Source: UBA10649 sp965278965
Lineage (GTDB): Bacteria > Actinomycetota > Actinomycetes > S36-B12
Reading direction: 5' to 3'
DNA length: 64,000 nt
NCBI GenBank assembly: GCA_965278965.1
Contig: OZ257127.1
Location: forward strand, 3,410,001 to 3,474,000
The position numbers and the translations under genes were made by a program. Below are positions 61,692 to 64,000 of the stretch, in pieces. The notes beneath the pieces were generated by a model, which saw only the letters and a program-made list of their open reading frames with translations, ran no database searches and had not been told where the DNA came from. Every line of letters starts with the position of its first letter. The first letter of the stretch is position 1.

Positions 61692-62582
61692 ATGCCTGAG
61701 CTTCCCGAGGTCGAGGTCGTGCGCGGCGGCCTGCAGCGCTGGGCCGCCGGGCGGACGGTCTCCGACGTCGAGGTCCTGCACCCGCGGGCCGTCCGGCGTC
61801 ACACCGCCGGCCCGAGCGACTTCTCCGCGCGCATCTCCGGGACGACGCTGCGCGGAGCGTCGCGCCGCGGCAAGTACCTGTGGCTGCCGCTCGACGATGC
61901 GGCCGGCGACCCCATCGGATCCGCACTGGTCGGGCACCTCGGCATGAGCGGGCAGCTGCTCGTCCTGCCGGCCGATGCCCCGGACGGCCCGCACCTGCGC
62001 GTGCGCCTGAGCTTCGCCGACGACGGCCCGCAGGTGCGGTTCGTCGACCAGCGCACGTTTGGCGGCCTGGCCGTCGCCGACCTCGTCGCCGACGGCGCCG
62101 GCGGGTTCGTGCCCGCACCCGTCGCCCACATCGCCCGTGACCCACTGGACCCGGCCTTCGACGATGACGCGTTCGTCCGTCGCGTCCGGTCAAAGGACGT
62201 CGAGATCAAACGCGTGCTGCTGGACCAGACCGTCGCGTCGGGCGTGGGCAACATCTATGCCGACGAGGCGCTGTGGCGCGCGGGCGTTCATGGCGCGCGG
62301 CCGGGCCGGCGGCTGCGGGCGGCGACGGTGCGCGAGGTGCTCCACCACGTGCGCGAGGTCATGGGTGCCGCGCTCGCGCAGGGCGGGACGTCGTTCGACG
62401 CGCTCTACGTGAACGTCAACGGGGAGAGCGGGTACTTCGACCGGAGCCTGGCCGCGTACGGGCGGGAGGGCGAGCCGTGCCCGCGATGCGGCACGCCGAT
62501 CCGCAGGTCGGCGTTCATGAACCGGTCGTCCTACTGGTGCCCCGCCTGCCAGCGCCCGCCCCGCCGCGCACGCCAGGCCTAG
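61692..62582 (+). CDS. mutM: Formamidopyrimidine-DNA glycosylase
   Basis: A 296-residue repair enzyme for 8-oxoguanine and formamidopyrimidine. PELPEVEVVRGGL starts with the catalytic Pro (after Met removal) and Glu. The lysine is in GKYLW, and LGMSGQL is a core motif. The zinc finger CPRCG ... CPACQ ends it. ATG 61692 is fixed by the catalytic N-terminus. Confidence 0.95.
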   Translation: MPELPEVEVVRGGLQRWAAGRTVSDVEVLHPRAVRRHTAGPSDFSARISGTTLRGASRRGKYLWLPLDDAAGDPIGSALVGHLGMSGQLLVLPADAPDGPHLRVRLSFADDGPQVRFVDQRTFGGLAVADLVADGAGGFVPAPVAHIARDPLDPAFDDDAFVRRVRSKDVEIKRVLLDQTVASGVGNIYADEALWRAGVHGARPGRRLRAATVREVLHHVREVMGAALAQGGTSFDALYVNVNGESGYFDRSLAAYGREGEPCPRCGTPIRRSAFMNRSSYWCPACQRPPRRARQA

Positions 62583-62600
62583 CGTCGGCTTCCGGTACCT

Positions 62601-62654
62601 GGGACGTACTGCACGACACGCCCGGCGTCCCGGGCGTGTCGTGCAGTACGTCCC
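62601..62654 (+). terminator. 25-bp perfect inverted repeat after mutM
   Basis: Arms 62601-62625 and 62630-62654 are exact complements over 25 bp, with a 4-nt loop (CGTC). It begins 18 bp after the mutM stop, before the smc promoter. No T-run. Probably the end of the coaD-to-mutM transcript. Confidence 0.75.
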
Positions 62655-62730
62655 GGAAAGCGGTACGTGCGGGATGAGAGGGGGGCCGCCGGCGACGGAG
62701 AGGCGTCGCGGCGGTGTCGCCGAGCGCCGG

Positions 62731-62736
62731 TAGAGT
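62731..62736 (+). promoter_or_regulatory. -10 box of a probable leaderless smc promoter
   Basis: TAGAGT lies 6 bp before GTG 62743, with no ribosome-binding site. Confidence 0.5.
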
Positions 62737-62742
62737 CCCGGC

Positions 62743-64000
62743 GTGCACCTGAAGAGCCTGACGCTCAAGGGCTTCAAGTCCTTCGCCTCTGCCACGACGC
62801 TGCACTTCGAGCCGGGAGTCACCTGCGTCGTCGGGCCGAACGGCTCCGGCAAGTCCAACGTCGTCGACGCCCTCGCCTGGGTCATGGGCGAGCAGGGGGC
62901 CAAGTCCCTGCGCGGCGGCAAGATGGAGGACGTCATCTTCTCCGGGACGTCCGGCCGGGCGCCCCTGGGCCGGGCAGAGGTCTCGCTCACGATCGACAAC
63001 AGCGACGGCGCCCTGCCCATCGAGTACACCGAGGTGACGATCTCCCGGACCCTGTTCCGCAACGGGGGCTCGGAGTACGCGATCAACGGCAACGCGTGCC
63101 GCCTGCTGGACGTCCAGGAGCTGCTCAGCGACTCCGGCATCGGCCGCGAGATGCACGTCATCGTCGGTCAAGGTCAGCTCGACACCATCCTCCAGGCGAC
63201 GCCCGAGGACCGGCGCGGCTTCATCGAGGAGGCCGCCGGAGTCCTCAAGCACCGCAAGCGCAAGGAGAAGGCGCTCCGCAAGCTTGACGCCATGCAGGCC
63301 AACCTCACCCGCTTGCAGGACCTCACCGCCGAGCTGCGCCGACAGCTCAAGCCGCTCGGGCGGCAGGCGGAGGTCGCGCGGCGCGCCGTCGTGATCCAGA
63401 CCGAGGTGCGCGACGCCCGGCTGCGCCTGGCCGCCGACGACCTCGTGCGCATGAGTGAGGCGCTGGCCGCCGAGGTCGCCGACGAGACGGCGCTACGTGA
63501 CCGGCAGGCCGAGGTCGAGGCCAAGCTCGCCGTCCTCGTCGAACGCGAGCGCGCGGCGGAGGAGCAGGCCGCACTCGACGCCCCGCGGGTCGCGACCGCA
63601 CAGCAGACCTGGTTCGACCTGTCCGGGCTGCGCGAGCGGTTCATCGGCCTGAGCCAGGTCGCCGCGGAGCGCGTCCGGCACCTGCAGCCCGAGCCGGAGG
63701 ACGAGTCCACCGGCCGCGACCCCGAGCAGATCGAGGCCGACGCCCGCGTTCTGCGCGGCGAGGAGTTCGACCTCGGACGGCAGGTCGAGGCCGCCCGAGG
63801 AGCCCTCGCCGAAGCGGAGACCGCACGGGCGTCAGCGGAGGCCGCCGCGCTCGCCGAGGACCGCCGCGTGGCCGTGGCCGAGCGGGCCGCCGCCGACCGC
63901 CGAGAGGGCCTGGCCCGGCTGACCGGCCAGGTCAACGCTGCCCGTACCCGCCTGGAGACTCGCGGCGCCGAGATCGAGCGGCTCGGGGTGCAGATCGCCC
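62743..64000 (+). CDS. smc: Chromosome segregation protein SMC (3' end outside window)
   Basis: The first 419 residues of SMC, which normally has about 1,180. LKSLTLKGFKSFA is the N-terminal signature; Walker A GPNGSGKSN is at residues 31-38; the Q-loop region is VGQGQLD. The N-terminal coiled coil begins near residue 165 (EAAGVLKHRKRKEKALRKL). The hinge, second coil and Walker B lie beyond the right edge. SMC with ScpAB condenses and separates chromosomes. Confidence 0.95.
   Translation, partial: MHLKSLTLKGFKSFASATTLHFEPGVTCVVGPNGSGKSNVVDALAWVMGEQGAKSLRGGKMEDVIFSGTSGRAPLGRAEVSLTIDNSDGALPIEYTEVTISRTLFRNGGSEYAINGNACRLLDVQELLSDSGIGREMHVIVGQGQLDTILQATPEDRRGFIEEAAGVLKHRKRKEKALRKLDAMQANLTRLQDLTAELRRQLKPLGRQAEVARRAVVIQTEVRDARLRLAADDLVRMSEALAAEVADETALRDRQAEVEAKLAVLVERERAAEEQAALDAPRVATAQQTWFDLSGLRERFIGLSQVAAERVRHLQPEPEDESTGRDPEQIEADARVLRGEEFDLGRQVEAARGALAEAETARASAEAAALAEDRRVAVAERAAADRREGLARLTGQVNAARTRLETRGAEIERLGVQIA

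Overview
The window is one stretch of core chromosome from a very GC-rich Actinomycetota. The evidence is: strong G/C bias at third codon positions; many GTG starts and several probable leaderless genes; an F420-pathway guanylyltransferase (FbiD/CofC family); an HU protein with a lysine/alanine/proline tail; GatCAB-based Gln-tRNA synthesis; and an NdgR/LtbR regulator divergent from leuCD. From memory, the gene order matches the Mycobacterium tuberculosis block Rv3029c to Rv2922c (etfBA, iscS, mnmA, ligA, gatCAB, ilvBNC, serA, leuB, gltX, leuCD, hupB, fbiD, gpsA, ddl, thiL, recG, rsmD, coaD, rnc, fpg, smc), with lineage-specific genes inserted. I cannot name the genus. I found no insertion sequence, prophage, CRISPR array, integrase or plasmid gene.

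Layout. 1-13.3 kb: electron transfer flavoprotein (etfB partial, etfA), a cysteine desulfurase/MnmA tRNA-thiolation pair, a short B12-independent methionine synthase, an MFS exporter on the other strand, DNA ligase, a metallo-beta-lactamase-fold hydrolase, gatCAB and a D-2-hydroxyacid dehydrogenase. 13.3-16 kb: two secreted proteins, a sedolisin (S53) protease and an unknown cysteine-containing protein. 16-23.7 kb: ilvD, ilvB-ilvN-ilvC, serA and a reductase-like gene. 23.9-31.4 kb is the accessory part: a heterodimeric ABC exporter, a K+ channel, an O-methyltransferase, an SRPBCC/ArsR pair and a tyrosine phosphatase. 31.4-44.7 kb: leuA (minus strand), leuB, ilvE, cimA, an FAH-family gene, gltX, tRNA-Gln, tRNA-Glu, a multidrug MFS protein, ndgR and leuCD. 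44.8-64 kb: HU, a HAD hydrolase, fbiD, plsC, gpsA, a Cys/Met-metabolism PLP enzyme, ddl, thiL, rpmB, a GNAT, fakA-like, recG, rsmD, coaD, a DivIVA/SepIVA-like protein, DUF177, rpmF, plsX, an ACP-like protein, rnc, mutM and the start of smc.

The main theme is branched-chain amino-acid synthesis. Almost every enzyme for Ile, Val and Leu is here, including citramalate synthase for a threonine-independent route to isoleucine. Three control points carry tiny leader peptides rich in the regulating amino acid: ilvB (Ile-Leu-Val-Val-Leu), leuA (Leu-Leu-Leu) and cimA (Ile-Ile-Ile). A fourth, leuCD, faces an IclR-family regulator across a palindrome that sits inside that regulator's own promoter. A second theme is the indirect Gln-tRNA route: gatCAB, a GluRS gene, and tRNA-Gln and tRNA-Glu just downstream of gltX.

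The observations I rate most worth checking are an ACP-fold protein between plsX and rnc that lacks the phosphopantetheine serine, the Ile-rich cimA attenuator, the ArsR-type palindrome between the -35 and -10 of the SRPBCC/ArsR operon, a long hairpin enclosing the serA start codon, four tandem 55-bp repeats that begin inside the last codons of ilvD, and a series of long, nearly perfect, mutually unrelated intergenic inverted repeats. I saw no wholly new multi-gene system; the region is mostly well-known housekeeping genes.
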